Positions 54,312-63,616 of a stretch of 64,000 nucleotides of DNA are shown piece by piece. Position numbers and translations under genes: made by a program. Origin of the DNA: Bacteroidota bacterium (GTDB lineage Bacteria > Bacteroidota > Ignavibacteria > UBA10030 > UBA8401); NCBI GenBank assembly GCA_041658205.1, contig JBBAAO010000001.1:2823875-2887874 (forward strand), given 5' to 3'. The notes beneath the pieces were generated by a model. That model saw only the letters and a list, made by a program, of their open reading frames with translations, made no database searches and had not been told where the DNA came from. Each line of letters starts with the position of its first letter. Position 1 is the stretch's first letter.

Positions 54312-54369
54312 TCCTAACGGACTGGAGCTTATTTGCATTGCAGTTTCAGCATGAGCGACCGGTTAGGGC
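54312..54369 (-). other. attC-like recombination site A
   Basis: 58 bp, read on the minus strand: GCCCTAACC-GGTCGCTCATG... ending CTCCAGTCCGTTAGGA. The two ends are inverse core (CCCTAAC) and core (GTTAGGA) sites as in integron attC. The TAA stop of the upstream gene lies in the inverse core, and the ATG of the next gene begins at the core. Length is typical (57-141 bp). Confidence 0.7.
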
Positions 54370-54887
54370 GCAAAATTTCGAGAAAATGGTTGCATCGGAA
54401 TACCCAATTTATTTGCTATTGCCATTGCCAATTTATCTGACTCGGCTTGCGCTGTTACCATTGATTCTTGACTAATACTAAATACAGTATAATTTTTATT
54501 TTCGTTTGTTAGAACACGAACCTGCGAGGCATAACTTTTGTCGTTAAAAATAACAGTAGAATATGGAGTTGATTTAACTAAAACAAGTTCACTCTTGTCA
54601 AGACGCCTCGCAAATAAAATCCCCGGGAACAGTCTATGTTGAAATTTAAGTCCGGTTGAATCAATCTCAATCATTATAGGTCTGACGACAATAAATGCTA
54701 TGACAACTAGAATTTCAAGAATTACATAAGCAACAGTTTCCACGACTTCTTTATTTTGATAAAGTGTAAATGCTAATATCAACACTGCTCCAAGAACAAT
54801 GTATAATACCTCCTTTGAAGCGTTCTTTGTGAACACTAATCTATCGCCATTGTCATAAATAGTGTATTCTTTCTCTTCAATGTTCAT
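54363..54887 (-). CDS. Membrane protein with PH-like region, unknown function
   Basis: 174 residues: a short cytosolic N terminus, two adjacent membrane segments (about 27-43 and 50-70), then a beta-rich region (about 72-150) with alternating hydrophobic residues like a PH-type domain (MIEIDSTGLKFQHRLFPGIL, SYASQVRVLTNENKNYTVF). I cannot assign a family firmly. It sits between two attC-like sites and is low in GC. Confidence 0.6.
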   Translation of the reverse strand: MNIEEKEYTIYDNGDRLVFTKNASKEVLYIVLGAVLILAFTLYQNKEVVETVAYVILEILVVIAFIVVRPIMIEIDSTGLKFQHRLFPGILFARRLDKSELVLVKSTPYSTVIFNDKSYASQVRVLTNENKNYTVFSISQESMVTAQAESDKLAMAIANKLGIPMQPFSRNFAP

Positions 54888-54906
54888 TGTCTGCCTTTTC
54901 GATTTC

Positions 54907-55151
54907 GCCCTAACGGACTGGAATTAAGCTGCGTGGTAACGTTCCAGCACGATTTTTGCGCCTGCCGGCTTTTTTGGCGGGCGCATTGGATTATATTTTT
55001 AATTTGCGTTAACTATTTTTAGCATACGTTGTCATTTGAGAACTCTTCGCCAAAGGCCCTTCCGCCTCCACGAAGTGGTCCTTTGGACCTGGCGGAAACA
55101 TTTATAAAGTTCGAGCACGAGCGGTTGCAACGTCAGCTAGATTGGTTAGGC
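54907..55151 (-). other. Long attC-like element B (possibly composite)
   Basis: Minus strand from GCCTAACCAATC (55151) to TTCCAGTCCGTTAGGGC (54907). Both ends match sites A and C, but 245 bp is too long for a simple attC. The interior has a GCCTGCC...GGCGGGC hairpin (about 54959-54986) and a CCGCC/GGCGG hairpin near 55067-55096, so it may have an enlarged variable region or be an empty cassette. It fills the 295-base gap between two genes. Confidence 0.45.
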
Positions 55152-55182
55152 TGCAGTTCGTGACCGGAACTAATGAGCCCGC

Positions 55183-55569
55183 TCATTGGCCTTGGGGCGG
55201 CTGCCATAGCTCGACCTTGTTTCCCTCTGGATCTATGACCCAGGCAAACTTCCCATATTCGGAATCGTCAATCTTCTCAAGCACATTGCAGCCTTCTTCT
55301 TTCAAAACCTTGACCAAGGCGTGGAGGTCTTCCACTCGGTAGTTGACCATGAAGGAAGCAGAGCTCGGAGCGAAGTGATTACTTTCCTGCGGATCGATTA
55401 ACCAGGCAGTTGTACCTGCAACTGGCTTGCCCTCGGCGTCGGTCCAATCGAAGGCAGCTCCTCCCCAAACTTGGACATCGATTCCCAAGTGCCGCTTGTA
55501 CCAAGCCTGCAGGGATGGAGCGTCTTTGGCCTTGAAGAAAATGCCACCGATGCCAGTGACTCGTTTCAT
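55183..55569 (-). CDS. VOC (glyoxalase/bleomycin-resistance fold) protein
   Basis: 128 residues from the ATG at 55569 with a perfect AGGAGGT ribosome binding site. A longer frame to 55707 runs through the attC-like site and is rejected. The VOC fold shows VTGIGGIFFKAKDAPSLQAWYKRHLGI, then NYRVEDLHALVKVLKEEG and the C-terminal DPEGNKVELWQPP; metal ligands would include the E of KVELW. The substrate is unknown. Composition is distinctly more GC-rich than both neighbours, which fits a mobile cassette of different origin. Confidence 0.88.
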   Translation of the reverse strand: MKRVTGIGGIFFKAKDAPSLQAWYKRHLGIDVQVWGGAAFDWTDAEGKPVAGTTAWLIDPQESNHFAPSSASFMVNYRVEDLHALVKVLKEEGCNVLEKIDDSEYGKFAWVIDPEGNKVELWQPPQGQ

Positions 55570-55614
55570 GTGACCTCCTATGTGTGATGGTAATGAGAGA
55601 TATTTTTTTCTACG

Positions 55615-55737
55615 GCCCAACGGACTGGAGCTCCGCCATTCACAAATTGATGCCTTCCCGAAGGGGCACTTCGTGTTGGCAAAAGACGGCGGACGGGTTA
55701 GTTGCATTGCAGTTTCACCTTGAGTGACTGGTTAGAC
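55615..55737 (-). other. attC-like recombination site C
   Basis: 123 bp on the minus strand, from GTCTAACCAGTCACTCAAGG to GGAGCTCCAGTCCGTTGGGC. The ends fit the RYYYAAC and GTTRRRY core consensus exactly and are partly palindromic. The GTCTAAC-spacer-TCAAG order matches the canonical attC left half. The interior has a CTTCCCGAAGGGGCAC-type hairpin, as the variable terminal structure would. It lies 8 bases after the 55745 gene and 46 bases before the VOC gene. Confidence 0.75.
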
Positions 55738-55744
55738 TGAAACA

Positions 55745-57040
55745 TTATTTCAAATATTGTTTAAAAAATAATTCATTAACTTGGTGCAAGATTACACATT
55801 CTTCTCCACTTGGTAATATCAATATATTCGTAGGATAGCTACGTATCATATATTTCTTTTCTATTTTATCAGTCAATTTAATCTGAGGCCAATTAATCCC
55901 ATGTTCTTTTATTACCATTTTTGCTTTTTCTTCATTCTGGAGCTTTATAAAGCTAATAAATTGAATGCGTGTTTCTGGATATTCTTTCATTGCCCCAACT
56001 AAAGAAGGAATCTCTTCTATACAAGGTTTACACCACTCACCCCAAAAATTTAAGAGTACATATTTTCCTTTAAAAGAATTTAATGAAATTGAATCTCCAT
56101 CAAGAGAAATAAACTTATTATTCCAAAATTCTTGTTTCAGTTTAACTTTTTGAACGGAGGATATTGTAAGCGAGTCATTATACTGTTTATAATAGAAAGT
56201 GTTTTCATCAAGCGTTTTTTCAACTTCTACCCATTTCCCATACGGATCTATGCGATCAATCTTGAAGTTTTGATTTCCTAAAGTAAAAATATCATTTAAT
56301 TTGAATACACGATCCTTGTCCAAAAACCGAAGGGCGCCATTTTCACCATTGTCTATCAAAAGTACATCGTCATCATCGTTAAACAACCCATTGTTACTGA
56401 AATCAAAAAGACCAATGGAATATTTTGTTTTATTTACAACGATCGATCCTCGTCGCACAGAAACTCTTTCCGCAAAATAAAAACTTCCCGCAGAACCCTT
56501 AAAATCCGGTTCGCCATAAAATCCTCCTAAAACCTTTGCCAATTTTGGGTTCAAATTATTGAACTGATCAAGGTTATTATTTCGAGTTGTATCGGGAAGA
56601 TCAAAAAATCTGCTCTTATAAGTATTCGCCCTGCTAAATAATATTTTTGTCCGCTGTTGCACATCCTTAGGAGCGATAATGTCAAAACTTATTGTATCCT
56701 GTTTAAACGGAAAGAATAGCGGTAACCCATCATCGGTAAGATCGTTGTTCATATTTCTATCAATATATAACAAGTCTCCATTTATTTTTGATTCCAACAT
56801 CACGACGATATCAGGATCATCCGTCATCTTCCAACTGTAAAACTCTGTTAGAAAACGTCTGGATTGATTATCACCGGGAGGAAGTTTCACAGGCTTTGAC
56901 GGTTGAGATTTTAAGACGTGAATACTAAAATCATCATCATCCTTAGTTGTTAAACTATCAAGATTTATTCGAGCTACTTGACCCACCAAAATAGTGGTTT
57001 GTATAATGTTACATATTAAAAATAATCGATAAAATGACAT
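55745..57040 (-). CDS. TlpA-like thioredoxin-fold protein with a long N-terminal domain
   Basis: 431 residues. The first ~20 residues are a signal peptide or anchor (YRLFLICNIIQTTILVG). A ~270-residue beta-rich domain follows (YSIGLFDFSNNGLFNDDDDV resembles a calcium-like acidic loop). The C-terminal thioredoxin domain (about 300-431) has GKYVLLNFWGEWCKPCIEEIPSL, with WCKPC the redox motif, and the cis-proline YPTN. It would reduce or oxidise periplasmic disulfides; it resembles the TlpA family of Bacteroidota. Strongly AT-rich. It is probably the first cassette gene of the array in this view. Confidence 0.82.
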   Translation of the reverse strand: MSFYRLFLICNIIQTTILVGQVARINLDSLTTKDDDDFSIHVLKSQPSKPVKLPPGDNQSRRFLTEFYSWKMTDDPDIVVMLESKINGDLLYIDRNMNNDLTDDGLPLFFPFKQDTISFDIIAPKDVQQRTKILFSRANTYKSRFFDLPDTTRNNNLDQFNNLNPKLAKVLGGFYGEPDFKGSAGSFYFAERVSVRRGSIVVNKTKYSIGLFDFSNNGLFNDDDDVLLIDNGENGALRFLDKDRVFKLNDIFTLGNQNFKIDRIDPYGKWVEVEKTLDENTFYYKQYNDSLTISSVQKVKLKQEFWNNKFISLDGDSISLNSFKGKYVLLNFWGEWCKPCIEEIPSLVGAMKEYPETRIQFISFIKLQNEEKAKMVIKEHGINWPQIKLTDKIEKKYMIRSYPTNILILPSGEECVILHQVNELFFKQYLK

Positions 57041-57397
57041 TTATTCACTGCCCTATATTTCTGCCGAACTAAGTATTAGCATAGTTTGTATTCTTAACGG
57101 AATGTACCATTTTCTCCCCCACCCCACAATTCTACAATCCCACAATCGCGTAAATACGGGATACCTCAATTGTAATATCTACAGTCTGATCTTTTGTTAT
57201 CCCGTGAATACGTTATGCCTTAAAATTCAATTCTGAAGACATATCTGGGTGAGGTCACGTAAATGCGTTATGCCTGTTATAGCAATGTTTTTTTTGATCT
57301 CGTAAACAATCTTTACACATGATTTAATACTAAATCTCTGACCGGCAAAATAGATAGATCTCACATTCATTGCGATAATACGCATCCAAACCATACA
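57041..57397. repeat. Gene-free region with repeated CGTAAATACG-type motifs
   Basis: Three related sequences occur in one direction: GCGTAAATACGGGATACC (57149-57166), CCGTGAATACGTTATGCC (57202-57219) and CACGTAAATGCGTTATGCC (57256-57274). A related copy is at 11765-11780. Near 57093-57104, CTTAACGGAATG could be a decayed attC core. No gene is visible. Confidence 0.5.
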
Positions 57398-57607
57398 TCA
57401 TTGTTGTGAAGAAGGTCGTAACTTCGTGGTCGTATTAATGTCGGCAACAATGCGAAAGTAGTAGTGTATCATATTCAAGACAAATTCCGGGGCGAAGTTT
57501 GAATTCACTTGTTCGCTTGGGGTTTCTTTATGACAGCTGAAGAATGACAATGAAAGAAGAAGGTGAATTATTTTTTTTATTGTGCAGTCATTTTGGCAAA
57601 TATTCAT
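57398..57607 (-). CDS. Possible small lipoprotein (doubtful)
   Basis: A 69-residue frame from ATG 57607 with a short hydrophobic stretch and a lipobox-like LSFFSC. The start overlaps the NTF2-like gene by 20 bases in another frame, and there is no ribosome binding site I can identify. It may be a pseudogene or chance frame. Confidence 0.25.
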   Translation of the reverse strand: MNICQNDCTIKKIIHLLLSLSFFSCHKETPSEQVNSNFAPEFVLNMIHYYFRIVADINTTTKLRPSSQQ

Positions 57608-57959
57608 TCGGTAGCGGCAGTCCTTGAACCCTGAAGAAGGTGAGCTGATCAAAATATCCCCGTTGAAAAACAATCTGATCGTGCTTTACCTGAAAAAAAC
57701 CACAGCCACGCAAGCCAAGAGGATCACTCCACTCCAATATTGCCCATTCACCCGCTTCGTGAATTGTCTCCGGAATGCAGACCATCGTTGCGCGGCTAAA
57801 TTCCACTTCGAATAACCGTCGAATTTCGTTTCTCCCTTTGAGCGGTGTTGTTACTACTTGATGGTTCACTGCATCGGGTGCATAAAGCGATACCAATCCT
57901 TCCACATCCGCTGCATTAAACCGCTCGACCCATTGTTTGACTATTTCTGCCGGTGTCAT
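57588..57959 (-). CDS. SnoaL-like (NTF2-fold) protein
   Basis: 123 residues in the NTF2/SnoaL family: VKQWVERFNAADVEGLVSLYAPDAVNH followed by LKGRNEIRRLFEVEF and WAILEWSDPLGLRGCGFFQVKHDQIVFQRGYFDQLTFFR. Such proteins are commonly polyketide-cyclase- or ketosteroid-isomerase-like; the reaction here is unknown. No signal peptide. Confidence 0.85.
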   Translation of the reverse strand: MTPAEIVKQWVERFNAADVEGLVSLYAPDAVNHQVVTTPLKGRNEIRRLFEVEFSRATMVCIPETIHEAGEWAILEWSDPLGLRGCGFFQVKHDQIVFQRGYFDQLTFFRVQGLPLPNEYLPK

Positions 57960-58096
57960 AATGTTGGTATTGAATGTTGATTATTGATCTGAATTTCCAT
58001 TGTTGATGGTACGCAAAAACTTCACAAATTGAAATTATATTTCGCAAGAGCAAAGATGTTTTGTTGAATGATGGGGGTAAAACTGCGGCGGCAATA

Positions 58097-58345
58097 TTAA
58101 CCTTCTTGTAACAATTGAAGCACTTCCTGTGCAAAGTCGTCATCCAAAAAACGGGTAAAAATTGTTTGCAATTCGACCGGTGCAATTTGTAAGGCAGTAT
58201 GATGCAATAACACATCTAGCAATGTTTTGCGTTTATTACTCTCTAGTGAAAGGATATTCACCAGCTGTTCTTTCACGTCGGGATTTTTGAGTGCAATATC
58301 CATCAAATCCGCAAACACTTCACGTTCAGGTATCGTTGAAGGCAT
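58097..58345 (-). CDS. Small helical hypothetical protein
   Basis: 82 residues from ATG 58345, which has a GGAGGA ribosome binding site. Predicted all-helical (PEREVFADLMDIALKNPDVKEQL...LLDVLLHHTALQIAPVELQTIF). No family recognised. It begins eight bases after the end of the 58354 BNR gene on the same strand and is probably co-transcribed. The longer frame to 58447 lies inside that gene and is rejected. Confidence 0.65.
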   Translation of the reverse strand: MPSTIPEREVFADLMDIALKNPDVKEQLVNILSLESNKRKTLLDVLLHHTALQIAPVELQTIFTRFLDDDFAQEVLQLLQEG

Positions 58346-58353
58346 ACATCCTC

Positions 58354-60912
58354 CTATTTCAGTAAAACAATCTTCTTCATCTGAGAGCGGACACCGCTTT
58401 GCAGTTTTGCAAAATAGACTCCGCTCGCAAATTGTGATCCGTTCCATTGAACAGAATATGTTCCCGGTTCTTTCTGTTCGCTCACTAATGTCGATACATT
58501 TTTTCCTGTTTCATCATACACAGTTAATGTAACAAAACTTGAGACCTCAATTTCAAATCTCAATGTCGTTGTTGGATTAAAAGGATTCGGATAATTCTGT
58601 TCCAACCGGAATTCTGTGGCGACGGAAGGTTCAGGACGTATGGAAGTTATGCCGTCAAATAATTTTCGTTCAAAAACTCCATTACCGTGTGTTACTGCAC
58701 GAACCGATTTGTTCTTTCGTGAAATGCTTAAATCCATAATCGAAGTTGCATCATATAGTCCATTATTGAAACTGATCCACGTGGTACCGTTATTTGTGGA
58801 AACATACACACCCAGATCATTTCCCACATAAACCTGTTTCGTGTCAAAAGGATTGATGACCACAGCAGATGTTGGAACATCAGGTAAACCGGCACCAATA
58901 TCGCTCCACGTAGTGCCAGCATCAGCGGACTTGTAAAGATGCGATATAAAAAATCCGGAGAGAGTCACATACAAAACTTTGGAATCGTTCGGATCAACGG
59001 CAATATCAATCATGTATCTGTCCGGCAATGTACCGGTAATATTTGTCCATGTTGTTCCGCCATTGGTTGTACGGAATATTCTTGCACGGGATGAGACCGG
59101 CGTTGTTGATACATACACTGTATCGGAATTGGTGGGCGAAATAGCAATCGTCAGGACAGGATTACCATCCAATGCAGTATTAGCGTTGGTGGTTGTCCAA
59201 CTTACGCCGGCGTTTGTCGTCTTAAATACTTTATCTTTTCCGGCATAGAGAATTTTTGGATTCGATTCAGAAAGTGTATAGGGACCGACAAAATTTGTTG
59301 CTGCTCCACTGGGTATAGACATTCCACTAAACGAAATACCGCGATTTATAGAACGGAGTATATTCAAACTTTGCCATGAACCGTACATTGTATCCACACT
59401 GGTCGGACTCATTGCTGTCATGCATCCGTCGCCACCAATTACTCTATACCAAGCAACAGACCCATCATAGATTGCCGTAGCATTGTCTTGCATTCCACCA
59501 ATAGCAATATTTGAATCGAGCCATGCGGATGAAAATCCATTATAAAATTGCGTCGTTTGATATCCGCCGTTTCTTCCTTCGAATGTCTCGCCGCCATCTG
59601 TTGAACAGAACACTCCGCCGTCGTTTCCAAAATAGATTTTGTCATAGTTTGTGGGATCGTACACAATTGCATGATGATCTGCGTGGGAATAATTTGGGGG
59701 TCCTTCCGGTTCGCCGGGTAACGGTTTTCCGAAATACCATGCAGCCCAATCGGATTTTTGCGTTAATTTCAAACCGCCATTCGTGGATTTAAAAAGATCT
59801 ACTCCACCGCAAATGATCTTGGATGAATCACCGGGATCGACTCCGACAATATGTGAATACCATCCCTGATACGACGCATAATCAAACGTACTAATGGTCG
59901 TCCATGTATCACCGTAATTCGTTGTCTTACATAGCCACGTTCCGCTCACGGCCCCGTTGCCGATACTTGCATATATCACGTTCGGAGCAGATTGATATTG
60001 CGCAAAAAGAATCTTCCCGCCGAAGTTTACCGGCAGACCGATCGTCAATTGATCCCATGTTTTTCCGCCATCGAGTGTCCGATAGATTCCGCCACCGACA
60101 CTTCCAAGATTTCCGTGTGCTGCAATCACCACATTGGAATCGAGCATATCAAAAACGAGATCGGTTCCCATCGGAATATCCGAAACATTCATCCACGTTT
60201 TTCCGGTATCCACAGATTTATAAATTCCTTCGCTTGTTGCTGCCCAAACTCGATTGATGAAGTTTGGATGGATCTTCACCGCTTGCACTCCCCATTGATT
60301 TGATTTACTCCAATCAAGTGTTTTTTGCCATGTCGCGCCACCATCTGTCGTTTTCAAAATGCCGATTCCATAACTGCCGCGGGTAGTGCGGATACTCAAT
60401 CCTCCAATGGAGCTATACTGATTATACACTTCACCCGTTCCGATCATCATAACATTGGAATCCTTCGGTGAAATAGCGATGGAACTGACGGCAAGCGTTG
60501 GGAATCCGGTCTTCATATAGTGCCATGCAACCGCCCCTTTTCCTTCCGTAAAGCTTCTCCATAATCCGCCGCTGGCAGAACCGGCATAGATCGTCTTCGT
60601 ATTTTGGGGATTGATTGCCACGGCTAACGTGCGTCCGCCAATATTGTGTGGTCCAATCTGTCGCCACTGATCCCCCGCATCAATCAACTGACTTTCAGAA
60701 GATTTCTCAAATTTTTGCCGCACAAACTCGGAGTAGAATTGTTGATCATCAATCAGTTTGTTCGGATAAGCACGCTGAGCATTCCAGAATTGCAGTGCTT
60801 GCATTGCGCCGGAGAATTTCAACGGTGTCGGCTTCGGGATTACCGTCAGGCAGAAAAAAATAAAAAACACTGAACAACTAAATGCAAAAAGGAACGATGT
60901 TGTGTTTTTCAT
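58354..60912 (-). CDS. Secreted BNR/sortilin-type repeat protein with T9SS C-terminal domain
   Basis: 852 residues: signal/anchor (about 5-25), a region WRQIGPHNIGGRTLAVAINPQN, then many Asp-box/BNR blades (GGATWQ, GGKTWDQ, AGTTWSD types) arranged as a VPS10/sortilin-like double propeller, and a T9SS domain in the last ~85 residues (LEQNYPNPFNPTTTLRFEI...ASGVYFAKLQSG). In this family such proteins are often annotated as BNR-repeat glycoside hydrolases, but no acidic catalytic pair is evident, so a binding role is as likely. Its paralogue starts 89 bases upstream. Confidence 0.88.
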   Translation of the reverse strand: MKNTTSFLFAFSCSVFFIFFCLTVIPKPTPLKFSGAMQALQFWNAQRAYPNKLIDDQQFYSEFVRQKFEKSSESQLIDAGDQWRQIGPHNIGGRTLAVAINPQNTKTIYAGSASGGLWRSFTEGKGAVAWHYMKTGFPTLAVSSIAISPKDSNVMMIGTGEVYNQYSSIGGLSIRTTRGSYGIGILKTTDGGATWQKTLDWSKSNQWGVQAVKIHPNFINRVWAATSEGIYKSVDTGKTWMNVSDIPMGTDLVFDMLDSNVVIAAHGNLGSVGGGIYRTLDGGKTWDQLTIGLPVNFGGKILFAQYQSAPNVIYASIGNGAVSGTWLCKTTNYGDTWTTISTFDYASYQGWYSHIVGVDPGDSSKIICGGVDLFKSTNGGLKLTQKSDWAAWYFGKPLPGEPEGPPNYSHADHHAIVYDPTNYDKIYFGNDGGVFCSTDGGETFEGRNGGYQTTQFYNGFSSAWLDSNIAIGGMQDNATAIYDGSVAWYRVIGGDGCMTAMSPTSVDTMYGSWQSLNILRSINRGISFSGMSIPSGAATNFVGPYTLSESNPKILYAGKDKVFKTTNAGVSWTTTNANTALDGNPVLTIAISPTNSDTVYVSTTPVSSRARIFRTTNGGTTWTNITGTLPDRYMIDIAVDPNDSKVLYVTLSGFFISHLYKSADAGTTWSDIGAGLPDVPTSAVVINPFDTKQVYVGNDLGVYVSTNNGTTWISFNNGLYDATSIMDLSISRKNKSVRAVTHGNGVFERKLFDGITSIRPEPSVATEFRLEQNYPNPFNPTTTLRFEIEVSSFVTLTVYDETGKNVSTLVSEQKEPGTYSVQWNGSQFASGVYFAKLQSGVRSQMKKIVLLK

Positions 60913-61001
60913 AAATACGTATTATTAAACAACTATTTTGATAACCTTATGAAGGTTGAAGAGGAAAGAAAGTTTTAAAACCTTCTTAAGGATAAAGCAA
61001 A

Positions 61002-63563
61002 TTATTTTTGAAAGATCATCTTCTTTATCAATGTACTATTGCCGTATTGAAGTCTTGCAAAATAGATACCGCTGGCAAACTGCGATGCGCTCCATTGAAC
61101 AGAATAGTTACCAGGACTTTTGTGTTCATTTACAAGCGTCACTATCTCTCTTCCTGTTTCGTCATAAATTTTTAGCGTAACAAAACTTGAAATCGGAATT
61201 GAAAACTTCAATGTTGTTGATGGATTAAAGGGATTGGGATAATTCTGACTCAAGGCAAATTTCGAAGGAACTGCCGCATCCACAATTTGCACACTAACAG
61301 TCTGCTGAGGGCGAAGTTTTCGTTGATACACGCCATTACCGAATGTTGCTGCACGCAGACGTCTGTCTTTTTTCGAAATGGAAACATCAAGAACCATCGC
61401 ATACGGCATTCCGTCAAACCATGGATCCCAGCTTGTGCCTCCATTCATCGAACGATATACACCAAGATCAGTACCAACATAAATATCAGTTGAATTCATC
61501 GGATCGATGCAGACAGACTGCATCGGTAGATCGGGGAGATTCGCTGACACATTCGTCCAAGTTTTTCCTGCATCGGTGGATTTGTATACATGCGCAGATC
61601 CATACCCCGAAAAAGTAGCAAACGCTATTTTACTGTCGCTTGGATCGAACCCAATATCGGTCGGAAATCTATTGGGGATAGTGGATATTGATTTCGTCCA
61701 GGATTTTCCACCATTGGTTGTGTAGAACAATTCAAAGAGTGGATTTTGTCTTCGTCCCGTTCCGACAATCACTGTTTCCGCGCTTGTATAACTAACAGCC
61801 ATGCATGAGGCACTGGAAGAATTGAGTGCCGAATTATTGTTTGTTGCACTCCAAGTAACACCACCATCGGTTGATTTATGAATTTTTTCAGCCCCTGCGT
61901 ACAGAATCTGACCGTTCGAGGGAGACAAAATAAATGGTGCAATAAAATTTGCTGTATCCGTTGAAGCCGGCGTAAAAATATTTGACCATGACGTTCCACC
62001 GTTCACACTTTTAGCGATGGACAAATTCACATACTCTTCATACATCATATTCGCATTGAGTGGATCAATAGCGCACCAGCCGCCGTCACCGCCGAAGACT
62101 TTGTTCCACGACATTCCCCCTTGAAATTTAACGGTGCCGTTGTCTTGCAATCCGCCTAAGGCATTTACCGAATCATTTTCCGCGTTCGAAAAACCGTTGT
62201 AAAACTGTGTCGTTACCAATCCACCATTTCGTCCTACAAACGTTTCGCCACCGTCTGTCGATTCAAAAACACCACCGTCGGTTCCGAAAAATATCCTGTT
62301 CGGATTCTTCGGATCGAAGAGAATAGCATGATGATCTGCGTGGATATAGGAATTATCGGTTCCCTCTACTCCTCCAGGAGTAATTATACCATCTTTCGAT
62401 TTAAACCAAAATGATTTTTGCGTAAGTGAACTTCCGCCGTCTGCAGATTTGTACGCATCGAGCCCTGCTGCAAAAATAACGTTTGAATTTGTTGGATGAA
62501 CTGCAGCAACATTGTTATACCATCCCTGCCCGCTCATATAATTAATCGACGACATCAACGTCCACGACGTACCGTTATTCGTTGTTTTGTACAAACCGAG
62601 TGTCCCATGCGTGGATGCATCGGCAATACTTGCATAGACAATGGATGGATTAGAAAGAGATATGGAAAGAGAGGTTCTTCCAAAATTCGATACAGGGAGT
62701 CCTCCCGCTAATTTCGTAAATGATGCTCCACCGTTTGTAGATTGATAGAGCCCTGGATTTGGCGCAGTATTCCTTTGACCACATGCAATATAAATAATTG
62801 ATGTATCCACCGGATTGATCGCGACATCCATTGCCATCAGCGTGGAATCAACTCGGACAAATGATACGCCAGAATTGTACGAACGGTATGTTCCTTCGGA
62901 GGTCGCCGCAAAAATAGTTTTTGGATTCTTTGGATTGATCTCAATCTTCTGTACGGATCGGTTCTGTGAGAAGAGCCAAGTCAATCCCGTTTCAGACCAC
63001 GATTTTCCTCTATCGCTGCTTTTCACAATTCCAAGTCCATATGTTGTGCGTGCACCGGGAGTACCGACCAAACCAAGCTCATAACCACTAATCTCTCCCG
63101 TTCCGATATACATCTCATTTCCATTGGAAGGATTAATGGCTATGGTGCTGACAGAAAGGAGATTAAATCCCGTATTCACATAATCCCACGCATCTTTCCC
63201 CACTCCACCGGTAGTAGAACACCACAATCCTCCGCTGGCACTTCCAGCCCAAACGATATTTGAACTGTCCGGATCGAATGCCAGAGATAACACCCGCCCA
63301 CCAATATTATCTGGACCTATGGACTGCCATGGTTCTTCATTCGATTTTTTTAATGACAGCTGCTGCTGACGCATATAGTGAAATGCTTTTCCAAGACCGT
63401 CAGGTTGAATGATTGTCCCGGGTAATGCGCGTTGGTCATACCACCAATCGAAAGCGACCAATCCCTTTCGATGTTTTTTCGTCGGAATTTCATTGTGTGT
63501 GAAATAAAAATAGGATGTGCCGATAAATAATAATAGCGTAGCTAGTAAAGCATATTTTTTCAT
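61002..63563 (-). CDS. Secreted BNR/sortilin-type repeat protein with T9SS C-terminal domain (paralogue)
   Basis: 853 residues with the same plan as its neighbour: signal peptide (KKYALLATLLLFIGTSYF), WQSIGPDNIGGRVLSLAFDPDS, repeated DGGVTW/DGGETFVGRNGG blades (the GRNGG loop occurs in both proteins, GRNGGLVTTQFYNGF here and GRNGGYQTTQFYNGF there), and the T9SS domain at the end (LSQNYPNPFNPSTTLKFSI...ASGIYFARLQYG). The two are tandem duplicates diverged by roughly half. Expected on the cell surface or released. Confidence 0.88.
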   Translation of the reverse strand: MKKYALLATLLLFIGTSYFYFTHNEIPTKKHRKGLVAFDWWYDQRALPGTIIQPDGLGKAFHYMRQQQLSLKKSNEEPWQSIGPDNIGGRVLSLAFDPDSSNIVWAGSASGGLWCSTTGGVGKDAWDYVNTGFNLLSVSTIAINPSNGNEMYIGTGEISGYELGLVGTPGARTTYGLGIVKSSDRGKSWSETGLTWLFSQNRSVQKIEINPKNPKTIFAATSEGTYRSYNSGVSFVRVDSTLMAMDVAINPVDTSIIYIACGQRNTAPNPGLYQSTNGGASFTKLAGGLPVSNFGRTSLSISLSNPSIVYASIADASTHGTLGLYKTTNNGTSWTLMSSINYMSGQGWYNNVAAVHPTNSNVIFAAGLDAYKSADGGSSLTQKSFWFKSKDGIITPGGVEGTDNSYIHADHHAILFDPKNPNRIFFGTDGGVFESTDGGETFVGRNGGLVTTQFYNGFSNAENDSVNALGGLQDNGTVKFQGGMSWNKVFGGDGGWCAIDPLNANMMYEEYVNLSIAKSVNGGTSWSNIFTPASTDTANFIAPFILSPSNGQILYAGAEKIHKSTDGGVTWSATNNNSALNSSSASCMAVSYTSAETVIVGTGRRQNPLFELFYTTNGGKSWTKSISTIPNRFPTDIGFDPSDSKIAFATFSGYGSAHVYKSTDAGKTWTNVSANLPDLPMQSVCIDPMNSTDIYVGTDLGVYRSMNGGTSWDPWFDGMPYAMVLDVSISKKDRRLRAATFGNGVYQRKLRPQQTVSVQIVDAAVPSKFALSQNYPNPFNPSTTLKFSIPISSFVTLKIYDETGREIVTLVNEHKSPGNYSVQWSASQFASGIYFARLQYGNSTLIKKMIFQK

Positions 63564-63616
63564 GGAAATAGTTTTTTATGAAGAATTGAGAATTACAAAA
63601 AGGTACTAAAAAAGTA

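Noticed and set aside
53341..57104. Integrase gene for the cassette-like array
   Set aside because: No frame with tyrosine-recombinase motifs occurs in this region, so only an integrase-less array can be proposed.
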